This document shows, piece by piece, positions 1-10,684 of a DNA stretch of 64,000 nucleotides (position 1 is its first letter; every line of letters begins with the position of its first letter). Origin of the DNA: Lutraria lutraria. Taxonomy: Eukaryota; Mollusca; Bivalvia; Venerida; Mactridae. Both the position numbers and the translations under genes were made by a program. The notes beneath the pieces are model-generated. The model ran no database searches. It was not told the origin of the DNA and worked only from the letters and a program-made list of their open reading frames with translations. The stretch spans positions 34,767,326 through 34,831,325 of the forward strand of contig OZ026844.1 of assembly GCA_964023205.1 (NCBI GenBank), written 5' to 3'.

Positions 1-357
1 TTTTAACAATTTCCATTTCTCTATTTTTATAAAACCATTTTTCATTTCGAGATATACGTCCACCTCGCTTAAAAACAACAATTTTTGTTTTATCAATATT
101 AACGTTTAATTTATAAGTGTCACAGAACGTGCTTAAAACATTTAACTGCATTTGTAATCCTACTACAGTGTCTGAACTTAAGGCAATGTCATCTGCGAAC
201 ATCAGTAGAAAAATTTCTACAATATCAGGAAAAAGCTGAATTCCACGAGTGTTATTGTTGCATAATAATTCATATAGTTCATTAATAAATAATGAAAATA
301 ATATAGGACTTAAAGTACATCCTTGACGATAGTTTGCTATATGTTTACAAACAGCTA
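1..357 (-). mobile_element. Non-LTR retrotransposon reverse transcriptase fragment
   Basis: Reading the minus strand from about 357 down to 1 gives one open frame with reverse transcriptase motifs: RQGCTLSPILFSLFINEL (palm motif before the active site), then FADDIALS, the catalytic F/YxDD box, then a Lys-rich stretch matching the region after motif C. The frame stays open to base 1, so the element continues beyond the window. Its 5' part, including any endonuclease, is absent. This is a truncated LINE copy. The clade cannot be assigned by eye. Confidence 0.85.
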
Positions 358-724
358 GGCAATACAGTTCTGACCGCAACCGAGCATGCTGATAGTGTGA
401 AAATCTAAAGGATTACAAGTGAGTCATACCTCACCATGACATTACTATAATATAATAATACTAAGTATTCACGGCCATGATCCCCCGTACAATAAGTAAC
501 GCCAAATTCTAGAGATTGATGTACAAGTTATATATAACCATGTACAATGAAGCATGGATATTAAGACTAACGGTCAGTCTTCATATTGAGATGGGCCTAC
601 CATCGTAGATTGACATTACATGTGAGTACATTCAATTTCACCCTACGTAGGAACGCACCAGGCTGCCATAAAGTTTATATCTAATGAACTAACTTAAGCA
701 CTATGTCATGTATATATTTTCCAG
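358..724. other. Gap between LINE fragment and SDR pseudogene
   Basis: No coding exon is recognised here. In particular the expected first SDR exon, carrying the TGxxxGIG nucleotide-binding loop, is not visible. It is either lost or lies outside the window. Confidence 0.5.
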
Positions 725-2300
725 GATCTAAATGAAGTCGCGCAAAACCACTCATCAGTGAGAGTTCTTCAAATAGGTATTGTATTAACTTCTATCATAC
801 CACCATTTTATCACTTATACACGTGTTTATTTCGCAATTGGGTCCAAGTAGCAGTCGACGCAACACAATATTCAATTTACTCAATGTATTAAGACTAAAT
901 GAAAGCACCTAACCAATACATAATGTTGTGTCAAATTTGCAACTCTTGTCAGTCCTAACTTGATCTTACCCATGTTTACCTAAAGGGCCGGAACCAGGAT
1001 GAACTTTTTGTTACCTTGATATGAATATATTAACAATTGTTGTTTTCACCCCAACCGCCGACAAGCATTTATTACACTAAAATGTACAAAATGTACAAGT
1101 TATAAATGGTAAAATGGCCATTTTGAATTAGAACATAAATGACAGATATGTTCTTGAGATTAGTGGCTATAGAAATGACAACGTTGAATACTAGTAATTA
1201 GTGCGTTATGTATTTCATGATGTTTGGAACTGAATGTTGAAGGATTCAATTATGTTTTAGACGTAACTGACCAGGAATCTATCGAGAAAGCGAAATATGC
1301 TGTGCAAACGATGGTGAAAGAAGATGATTTGAATCCTCTTATTAACAACAGTGGTGTTGTAGACCAAGCAGATGTAGGGGAGGTAAGTAGAGAAAACATG
1401 CGTACATGTTATCAAGTAAACGCAATTGGACCATTAATGATGGCTCAGGTATGTATACTTTATAATTACTATAGCCATCCTTTTTATGTTTGCATACATG
1501 TCTTTTAGAGTCACAGAAATCAGAAACTGTGATAAAGCTTTCGTGCCTATGTTTGAAGCTGTCTTGGCCTAATTTCCTGTCCATGTTAACTGTAAAGTGC
1601 ATTTCTTTTCAAATAAGGACATTGTATATTTTTTACTTTTAGACATTTTTACCGTTGTTGTAACAAGCAGCTAGCCATTGTCCCGACCAACCCATGTCTT
1701 ATAACAAATAAGCCATTATCAACTTATCAACTGGTGTGGCTTCCATTTCAGAGAACTCTTCAGGAGGGAGGTACCCGTACAGAGCATCAAAGGTAGGATA
1801 TATAATTATTTTCAGATATCAGTAAATTTTCTAGACAGTATCATTTCAAAAATTGTGAAAGTTTGTGTTAGTCTGTATTCATTCAAATGAAGAATTTTCA
1901 GCAATTTTAGGCAAACGGCAGCTGAAAGCTCATATCTAACTTTCAACACAAGAAACAATTGGTAAAAAGTAGCACTAGTATATATTTTTGTCTGAATTAC
2001 CAATGTCATCATTCTATACCAAATGTAATGAAATATACAGTTTGAAAATTTTTTGTCTCTTCTTCGCAGGCTGCTTTGAACATGATAACATTGAATTTGA
2101 GTATAGACCTTAAAGGTGACAGTATCCTGTGTACCACCATTCATCCAAGTTGGATGAAGACAGACATGGGTGGACCTAATGCTCTGATATATACTGAAGA
2201 ATGTATGAAGGGAATGATAGCTGTCATAGAGAATCTAGAAGAAGAGGAGGGTTCTGGGAAATTTTACCACGTAGTAAGAGGAGATTTGATTAGTTGGTAG
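725..2300 (+). pseudogene. Short-chain dehydrogenase/reductase pseudogene (sniffer/C-factor-like)
   Basis: Four exons join in phase: 725-776 (DLNEVAQNHSSVRVLQI), 1261-1448 (DVTDQESIEKA, NNSG structural motif, ending MAQ), 1643-1792, and 2070-2300 ending at TAG. Known SDR landmarks are the NNSG loop, a catalytic Ser in NLSTG, the YxxxK catalytic pair in YPYRASK, and KTDMGGPNA in the substrate loop. Exon 1643-1792 carries two in-frame TAA codons, at 1661 and 1709, where family members commonly have Lys (an inferred AAA to TAA change each time). The 5' exon with the Rossmann glycine motif is not found. The family consists of cytosolic NAD(P)H-dependent carbonyl reductases. This copy cannot make a full enzyme unless those stops are sequencing errors. 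The intact C-terminal exon suggests recent decay. Confidence 0.85.
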
Positions 2301-3727
2301 ATCGACTGTAGGCTTGAATAATTGATGGTTACTAATAAGAATTGACACAAACTTATTCACGATACACGTACAACGTTTTTTTTCAAAGTTTTTGAAACTT
2401 AACATAAATGCTTTTTAATATGGCGGTTTGTAACCCCGTGGTTTAGATATGCATCACTCAAAAAGTTGCTCAAACTTTAATATTATTTTGTGTGCTGTAA
2501 TTGATATCTTATGAACCTTGATAAATACTGATCACAGAGGAGGGATAGTGTGTGATAATTGTTCACTGTGTATGAATCAATATTGGTACCACATCGTCTT
2601 TGTACACAGGCCTTGTATACATTAGTTCAAAATTATCATAATAAATATTCGTTAGTATATGCTATACTAATACCAGCCAGGAATTCAGTGTGTATATCTC
2701 AAGTTCACAAATGCAATGTAGTATGTTTGATATTGCTATATTGAAATTTCCTATCATATGGTATGCATAATGAACTTGGTGGAGGTATCTGTATTTGGAT
2801 ATCAAGACTATTTGAATAAATACCAAAAATATTCATCTCAAGTGTTCTTTTCTCATTTGCATTGCTAGGGATGCGTAAACATATATACACAATATGCGTA
2901 CATCTATACTAGTATATAAATCTGAGATGTAGGAACCTGTGTTATGGCAGTAATGGTATTTAAACGAGCCTTTTTCCCTCCCATTGTCATACAAAATTAG
3001 CCCACCATATGAAAACCTGTATATATTATACTTATTATATTATTCACGTATTGAGTTATTTGCATTACCTTGTCAAAATCGGAAGTCAATATTTGGTTCA
3101 CCTTGGCAGGACGTTTTGATGGGCATGGAACAATGATCGCCCAGTCCGTCGATGTATGCTACTTATCGTCAACATTTTTTTCAAATGACATCTGCTCTGA
3201 AACGATACAGTAATTAAGTTTCAATGATTTAATTTTGCAGGAAATATGATGGGATGGTTCCCTGCTGAGATTGTTCAAATGATGCGCCCTGTGATCACAA
3301 TTTGCCCCCAATTCAGGGACCACATGTTTCTCAGGTATCACACTTATATAACAAAATTATTGTCAAAAAACTGCATGGTTTAGAAGTAGATGTATATTAA
3401 AGCCATTCCCAATACATGTACAAGTTTGTAATTTGAAAGTATATAATGTCTATTACATTAATCTTTTATCGACTGATCTGAGTTGATCAAGTATGCCGTA
3501 TACACCAAATGAATTTATTTACAAATGTAAATAATATCGTCGAATGACTCCTATAGGACACTGCTTCCAGGGTCACCCATCCTCCAACACTAATAATTCA
3601 TACGGCAGTGGAGTTACATGCAGGAAGACTACTTTGGTAAACTGCCCACCGGTATGTAACTGAAGTGCTGTTGAAACATGCGCACAACTGGAAAAAAATG
3701 TTATAAAGACGTTTGATACAGTTTCCA
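2301..3727. other. Intergenic, no feature seen
   Basis: AT-rich sequence without recognisable exons or clear repeats. The short open frames here have no recognisable motif. Confidence 0.5.
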
Positions 3728-4008
3728 GTTTTTTTTTAACAGGATGAGATAGGGAAAATGAAAACTCTTTCATGTTTTTTTAACATGATGAGATAGGGAA
3801 AATGAAAACTCTTTCATGTTTTTTTAACATGATGAGATAGGGAAAATGAAAACTCTTTCATGTTTTTTTAACATGATGAGATAGGGAAAATGAAAACTCT
3901 TTCATGTTTTTTTTTTAACATGATGAGATAGGGAAAATGAAAACTCTTTCATGTTTTTTTTTAACATGAAGAGATAGGGAAAATGAAAACTCTTTCATGT
4001 TTTTTTAA
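3728..4008. repeat. About 45-bp minisatellite, about 6 copies
   Basis: About six copies of a unit containing AACATGATGAGATAGGG, GAAAACTCTTTCATG and a T-run of 7-9 bases. Copies differ mainly in T-run length and single bases. Each unit holds a small palindrome, CATG(T)n..AACATG. Confidence 0.9.
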
Positions 4009-4452
4009 AACTTCGCATTATCATAGCATAATTTTATCATAATAGAAACATTTTAAGCAAAAAAATGGGGGTTGACGAACTTGCTTTTTTGAGTTATCTG
4101 CCCTAGAATTTGAATTTTTAGCTGATAGTATGTTTATCGATGGTGACGATTATACGGTGTGTGTGGTCACATTGGATATCGTCTTTGAATAGTATACAGT
4201 TTGTAAGAACATACTATTATAATTTTGCTAAGAAAAGAACGTAACTAGGAGCTCGTTTTAAACTGACAATGATAAGGAGTCCAGGAAGTATTATATAAGA
4301 TAACACACGTATTTTAGTTTCACTTTTACAGTTTTTGAGGATGTTTTTTTCCCTTAGAATATTTCATGTAACTTTCAAGCAGCTTTTATACTGATGTATT
4401 GTTTATGTCCACTACAAGTATATCACACAATTTCTGTATATATTTCATGCAG

Positions 4453-4840
4453 ATGTAACAGATCAAGACACTATTGACAGAGCTGTAGATATTGTACAAT
4501 CAATTGTTAAAGATGATGGACTGAACCTTCTTATAAACAATAGTGGTATATTGTGGTATCATTAATTTTCGTTGGGGATTTAATTTCGTGGATTTCGTGG
4601 CTCCACAAAATCAAATCCCCACGAATTTAAATGCAGAGATAAGGTCATTCTTTTCAAAATTAAAATCCACGAATTTATGTCCCCACGAAATAGTCATTTT
4701 AGTAAAAACCACGAAAATTGAACCCAACGAAAATTGATGATTCCACATTATTTGATCAAGACAATTTCGGGGACATTACAAGAGAAAGAATGAGGAATTG
4801 TTATGTAGTAAACACAACAGGTTCATTAATAATGGCTCAG
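4453..4840 (+). pseudogene. Second SDR copy: single exon split by a MITE
   Basis: After an AG acceptor at 4451-4452, bases 4453-4550 encode DVTDQDTIDRAVDIVQ through INNSGI. After the inserted element, 4751-4840 continues FDQDNFGDITRERMRNCY through MAQ. Removing 4551-4750 (the element plus one TA) restores the frame exactly as in the exon at 1261-1448. The position of the expected donor has AT rather than GT (4841-4842). No companion exons are found up to about 10 kb. It is therefore a dead partial duplicate of the neighbouring SDR gene. Confidence 0.85.
4551..4748. mobile_element. TA-flanked MITE inserted in SDR exon
   Basis: Inverted ends of about 24 bp, (T)TGTGGTATCATTAATTTTCG at left and its near-complement ending GATTCCACA(T) at right, flanked by TA on both sides (4549-4550, 4749-4750). 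The interior is rich in ATTTCGTGG/CCACGAA blocks. No transposase is present. The TA target and short size suggest a Tc1/mariner-type nonautonomous element. A decayed relative lies at 17190-17309. Confidence 0.85.
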
Positions 4841-6819
4841 ATGTGTCTAGTTTAATTGTAGTTGAATACATATTACCCTGTTATCAGTAAAAGTGTACAA
4901 AACAGCGCACGGAAAGTTTGAGTTATAGCTAACGTGTTTCATACCAAATATATATATCTACGTTACTACCTTATTATATATACGTTTTAAGTTTATTTTT
5001 TGTTATGATGAATATGTCAGAAAATGAATACAAATTCCAAATTTCGGAAAATACCCTAAAGTATTCAAAGTATGGAATTTCCTTTTTTCTCAAATACTTA
5101 GAAACTCTTGAATGTTTGTTGTTTACCAAACTCAACAGTAGATTTTGTGTCTTTGGTGTTATTTGAGTCGGTCAATATCCACACATAGATAATATTTGCT
5201 TTTTATTTGTATATAAAAATGTTGTATTTGTGTTGTTCTTTAGAAGTATATCATTGTACAATATATTTATAGAAACAATGTGACAAAGTTATTTTTCAGA
5301 ATTTTTAAACGTTCTTTGTGTGCCGGTACATGACCTTTTTCCTGTTATCATCAATAAAGTAGATGTTATAAACAGACTTATTGGTCAAATCAGAGAACAT
5401 TGAAACATAGGCGAAGGAAAAGTCAATTGTGCTTGCTTGTCACTTACCAAGAACCAAGGTTCGTCACCATAGAGATTGAGACCCCTAAGTCAAAGCTATT
5501 TACATTGCTAGCCGGAGGTAAACAAGAAAAAAGCAACTTATTGATCTCAATGAAGCTAAGGTAAGAGGCTTTGTCAAGCTTCTGATTGATAGCAGCTCGT
5601 GCGTCAAAGGTACATTGTGGGACAATGTGAGATTAAATCTATATAACGATTGGTGGAGTCTAACTATACAGTAAAAGTAATCACGGGACGGTACTGGAGG
5701 GGTTTACTTCCGGAAGAAATGAACCGCCACGGTATGCCGCCGACAAATTTAAAATTAAAGGACAACGATCGACACGGCATGTTATTTTATTTCCCACGTA
5801 GAGCTTTATGGAAATATCTCTGAAAGCTTTGCCTGGAATACTAAGTCAGCTATTATAGCACCTACATAAGGAACAATAGGAACATCAACAACAACAACGT
5901 ATCAGCAACAACAACATAAGCTACAACAACATTATTACAACAACAACAACCAATAATCGTAAGAGTACAGTGTTTTGAAATAAACTACATTGTAGATACG
6001 ATTCGTCATTTTGCGTAAATAATTATGCAATATCACTGCTGCTGCTCTAGATTGCCCACATCTTAATAAAATACTAACATTTTGAAGGCGGTAGCCTAGT
6101 TTAATTTCTTTTAAAGAACGATTAGTGATTTGAAGAAAAGACTAATTAAAATGGCCTATTTGTTGAATGTAGCCCATATATCAGAATCGCATAATCGATA
6201 TTTTTAAAAGCAAAAACTCGTTTAAACATCAAAGCATTTGTCAAGTCTTTTCATTTATTCATTGATTATGACAAGTATTAGAATGTATAAAGATTCTAAC
6301 AAATAGAGATAATGGCGTCGATTTAGCGCACCTTTGTTCCGGGACTCTATTTTACTTTGGAATTTCTATATTTGCTTCCTTGCACTGAGTCAGCTTTCAA
6401 AACAAAATCTTACGACAGAAAGTCGTCCAAATTATTCTTATTTGATTAAACTTCAGACCGATAAGGTCTCAAAAATGTATACGAATAAAGAATCATTAGA
6501 AACCTGGAGTTTAGCTCTATGCAATAGTCGCATTGGTGGTCTCTATATCGTTGTAAATATTTTCATTTTGGGATGTTTTGGTATTCCGATATATCACGAT
6601 TTGTCCCTAGAGCGGTCTTAGTATGTATCGGTAGGTACGATTAATCACGTTTCGAATTTATAAAAAATGAAACATTAATCCGACCAAGCCTTTTTACATA
6701 TCGATGGCGTTTTGGTGCATTTCAGAGATAGAGAGAGAACAGTACAAACGATGCAACGCCGTACCTCAACGTCAGCGACGATATTATTTTAACTACGTGT
6801 ATGTAGTCAAGACGCATTT
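4841..6819. other. Intergenic, no gene seen
   Basis: No exon could be supported. A low-complexity ACA-rich stretch (AACAACAACAAC-like) lies at about 5880-5955. A 95-codon open frame near 6334-6621 has no recognisable motif or splice context and is not called. Confidence 0.4.
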
Positions 6820-7205
6820 ATGTTTATATACCCCACCAACAAAGTTTAGGGGTATAATGGAATCGTCTTGTCCATCCATACATGCGTCCAACCGATTGAA
6901 TTACTCTGTTGTCCAGAAATGGACTTCGGAAATAACGACAGAAATGTTTACCACTATGTGACGATTTGATCAATGCCCGTACCACCGAGTTTAAGGTCAC
7001 ACTTACAGGTTAAAGGTAAAACATAAAGTATAGTTTTATGTCCGCTCAGTATTTTAACTTTGTCATCTTAGTAGGATTTCCGAAATACTTGGTCGAAGTG
7101 TTCACCACTTTATGGCGATGTGCCATGTCATGTGCAAGTTCCAAGTCTGTACCTTCAAGGTTAAGGTCGCATTTAGAGGTTAAAGGTAATCTATATTGGC
7201 TCTTT
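6820..7205. repeat. Interspersed repeat (CCCCACCAACAAAG type)
   Basis: Contains TATACCCCACCAACAAAG, then a GTCCATCCATACATGCGTCC segment and degenerate 'AAGGTCACACTTACAGGTTAAAGGT' and 'AAGGTCGCATTTAGAGG' style blocks at about 6990-7190. This looks like a dispersed noncoding repeat. The boundaries are uncertain. Confidence 0.4.
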
Positions 7206-7211
7206 TTTTCA

Positions 7212-7453
7212 GCACAGTATATTCTGAATGGCCACAGTGCAAAGTATACTGATTGACCCAGTGCCAGATATTCTGAATGACCATTTGCCAGATATACTGA
7301 TTGGCACAGTGCCAGATATTCTGAATGACCACTTGCCTGATATATTGATTGACCCAGTGCCAGATATTCTGAATGACCATTTGCCTGATATATTGATTGA
7401 CACAGTGCAAGATATTCTGAATGACCACTTGCCAGATATACTGATTGGCACAT
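7212..7453. repeat. 48-bp minisatellite, about 5 copies
   Basis: Units begin ATTCTGAATGACCA and contain two half-repeats of about 24 bp (GCCAGATATTCTGAATGACC and GCCAGATATACTGATTG). As 48 is divisible by three, several frames stay open on both strands, giving 16-residue peptide periodicity (PDILNDHLPDILI). This is a by-product of repeat length, not evidence of a gene. Confidence 0.9.
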
Positions 7454-8023
7454 GTGTTCTTTAATTAAAAGTAATTGGCTAGATTTCTCACTGTCGTTAA
7501 AAATGTATCTTAAGTGCTGCATTTTAGTCTACTATTGAATGATTTTCCTAAATTTCTTTTGTACACTATATTAAAGCACAAACATAGAACAATTTCATCT
7601 CTTTTTCTCAAAATAAAGACCACTTTTTAGTATATAATCGAGAGTAAAACTGTCTCTGGAAAGAAATCAAGTACCTATGTTTAAGGAATAAACAATCACA
7701 TTTCTGATAAAAATCTTTACTTCAGGTTGACAAAAGAGCGTGTGGTTGCATTCGTCACTTCTGTAACAAAGTTTTTGAGTACATGTATATCTATATCTGA
7801 ATTTCATTTCGCAGTTTCTACATGCGAGACAAAAGTGGCGTTAAGTATTGTTAAATAATGCTGTAGATGATGAGTATCACGTTTTATTCGAATGCACCTA
7901 TTTTTCGGACGGTAGAAAAAGGTTATTTATTTAACAAGGAAATATATACACGACGTAATATTATTATTATTATATTCAATAAGGAATAAAAAATACAAAA
8001 ATGCGACTGTGGACTTTATGTTT

Positions 8024-8222
8024 ATAAATACTATTTATAGAACAGCTGTGTTTTGCCGCAGTCATACTATGCACAGGGCATGAAGTGACGTCACGTGCGC
8101 TTCATAAAAGCAAAATTCACAACGAAATGAGTGTTATTTCGTCGGTAATAACTATCTTGGGATAATATCAGCAATTGTTTGTTTTTTGCATATATTTTTT
8201 ATAGCAAAAAGCTAATGGGACT
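8024..8222. mobile_element. Truncated piggyBac-type MITE
   Basis: Shares AATACTATTTATAGAACAG, a GTGACGTCAC core and ATCTTGGGATAATAT with the two complete copies at 12373-12752 and 14137-14516. It ends GCTAATGGGACT followed by TTAA (8223-8226). The left third, including its terminal repeat, is missing. Confidence 0.8.
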
Positions 8223-8270
8223 TTAACAATACTGGTCTGTAAATTATCTGGCCGCAGAAAACTATTTGAC

Positions 8271-8332
8271 TTGTATTGTATTGTATTGCATTGTGCACAT
8301 TGTATTGCATTGTTATTGTATTGTTTCATTTT
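8271..8332. repeat. ATTGT/ATTGC microsatellite
   Basis: Imperfect pentanucleotide run of TTGTA, TTGCA and TTGTG words. Confidence 0.8.
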
Positions 8333-9762
8333 GTAATGTTACGAGTAGAAGTTTTTTTTGCATTTGTTTTCATTTTTAACGACGTATGGAAATTCTTCGT
8401 GTTATTTCTATTATCAAACAGCTGAGAACAAATGATTACATTTCATACTCCAAGAAGTTATGTTTACATGGTTAAAACCCTATTTCAACAAGTCATGACG
8501 TCATAAATCGACAATTGTTATGAAAATGTTGACATGTCGCCGTATGGGTTTCTTTGAATATTTAACTGGCGGCGAAGAATATTGAAGTCAAGACTAAGTA
8601 TTGCAATTATTTAAAACCGAGCTTATCTGAGTGTAAAAATCCTGAAAAACACGATCGTTAGAGTGGGATTAAATAAACAAAAGTTGAATGTTTCCGCATG
8701 TTTGCCATACGGGATATTGTTTTCAATATTTTCACATCAGGAAGAGAAACTTATCATTTATTTGTATTACGTACTATGTATTATCGAAGCAAAACAAAGC
8801 CGAAAGATCGATAGGGGACTATGTAATGGAATACAAAACATTTGTACTTAGTAAATAGTAATAATAATTTAAAGAACTATAGTAGGATACTTAGATCACC
8901 AATTGAAGTAAAAAGATCTAGTGTACTTCATGGGAATCATCTATAACTTCAATATGACGTAATTACTAGTGAGGTTTTACAGCATAAATGTACATAGATA
9001 AATATCAGGAAAAAAAGATTAAACATTTGAATATTTTAAATTGACCAAATTCTAATAACAAAATTAGCACAATTTATCTGAAGCCTCACCGATCAGCGAA
9101 CTCTACATAAAAGTCTACATTTAAGAAATAAGTACATATGTACCTGTAAAAACAGGCATGTTTGACACACAAGTATTGATATGATAGAGCAAATAAACTT
9201 CTGAAAAAGAACACTCGTACATAAAGGCCACATTGCTTTGATTACTACGTACACTATCAAGTTGGACTGTATAAAAATACAAGACAATTATGAAAACACG
9301 TCATTTAGCGAAGATTTCAATATCAAGTCGTGTTAATGAGACAACAGGAAGTAGTCTTAATATCAAGTCAAGTCAAGTCAAATATTTTATTGGCTTTTAA
9401 CTTTGACAGTTCATCGCCAAGTGAATTGACGTATTTACATTTATCAAAGCGGTCGCTGAAAAAGATGTTACTGTCTAAACATTCATGAACGTAAGTAAAA
9501 AAGAGTCAAATGGTCTTCAATTATAAGCCAATTAAGTCTTAACGATTTAGCAACTAATGCAATAAAGCCAAAACAAAGGAGAAAAGAAGTAAAAGTATTA
9601 GCATAATATATCGTCTTATACCCGGGGGTAAAGTGGGGGAATATTCGCATTTGCTTAAGGGGGGAAACTTCTTGTATCATAAAGTATGCTTATTATAATC
9701 CAGCATATTTTTTCGACTGTTTTGCTTGAGTTTTTGATGGCCTACGAGTATTAGACTCTTAA
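8333..9762. other. Intergenic, no gene seen
   Basis: AT-rich with no supported exon. A short GTCAAGTCAAGTCAAATATT stretch at about 9360-9390 resembles the tail of a dispersed repeat, but no body is identified. Confidence 0.4.
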
Positions 9763-9903
9763 TGTGAGAAAGTAGGCAGTTGCTTACGGAGGATGGGGTC
9801 CAGTACTGATTTTTCCCAGGAACGATGGTTAGATGAACTGCCAACCTCATATGACTCTGACTGATGCAAAGAAGCGTAAAACTCAAACAAACAAACAAAC
9901 AAA
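9763..9903 (+). mobile_element. 5'-truncated SINE, CAAAC tail
   Basis: Starts near GAAAGTAGGCAGTTGCTTAC and ends AAAACTCAAACAAACAAACA. It is the same family as 34322-34445, whose shared words are GTAGGCAGTTGCTTACGGAG and the CAAA-repeat tail. The tRNA-like head is absent in both. Confidence 0.65.
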
Positions 9904-10614
9904 CGAGTGACAGATTACTAACATTAGCCACCATTACGGTACAATATTTTAAGTCATGTATTCCAAAACGCCATCTTTTGAATTTATCCTAATCATACTT
10001 GAAGCTTCGATCGAATCTTGTTCCGTGAAATAATATAATAAAACTTCATACGTGAATCATGTGAAGTCTTGCTGGCGATGACATTTTATCTATAAACATC
10101 AGCAATAATATTCATACGCTATTAAAATGCTATCCATTATTCGTGTTGTGGACTATTTTTTGCGTATTGATTAGATCTTGATACAGGTGCTATTATTTAT
10201 GATATGAAGCAACATACAACAAGTCGCTCTCGCTCGGGACAAGTAATTACACTTTATTTCAACATTATTGAAATATCTTAACCTCTGGTGACAATCAATT
10301 CCGGACAAAGACCAGTCCTTCAATTATTTCCATACCAAACATAAAACGGACCCAATATTGATACGTAACAAGCTATAAATAAATGCCTTTAACACCTTAT
10401 TCTGAATAGTTTTATAGTCAACGATCGACTATTGATCGCGCACGACTTTTGCGTCCCATCTCAGCTGCACAGGGTATTATAGAGAAACAGCCCGCCAACG
10501 AAACACATAGATGTTTTACAGTGTTCAAAGAACTTTTTTGTGATTGGAATAGTTATATGAACCATCAGAACATCGAATAAACAATTTTAAGATAAGTTTC
10601 GTCTGTGGAGAGAT

Positions 10615-10684
10615 ATGGGGACATTACATAATATAGTGTCTTCAGTGTGTTTCTTGTGCATTCTTTTTGTAATTATCACATATG
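10615..10684 (+). CDS. Exon 1: start codon and signal peptide
   Basis: ATG at 10615-10617 encodes MGTLHNIVSSVCFLCILFVI then ITY and a split Gly codon before GTAAGT at 10685. A short polar start followed by about 15 hydrophobic residues is a typical secretion signal. No competing in-frame upstream ATG belongs to a supported exon. A weak TATA-like word (TATTATAG, about 10475) lies 140 bp upstream, and I do not call it a promoter. Confidence 0.75.

Noticed and set aside
6334..6621. 95-codon plus-strand frame as a small gene
   Set aside because: No recognisable domain, no Kozak or splice support, and the composition is like the surrounding AT-rich DNA.
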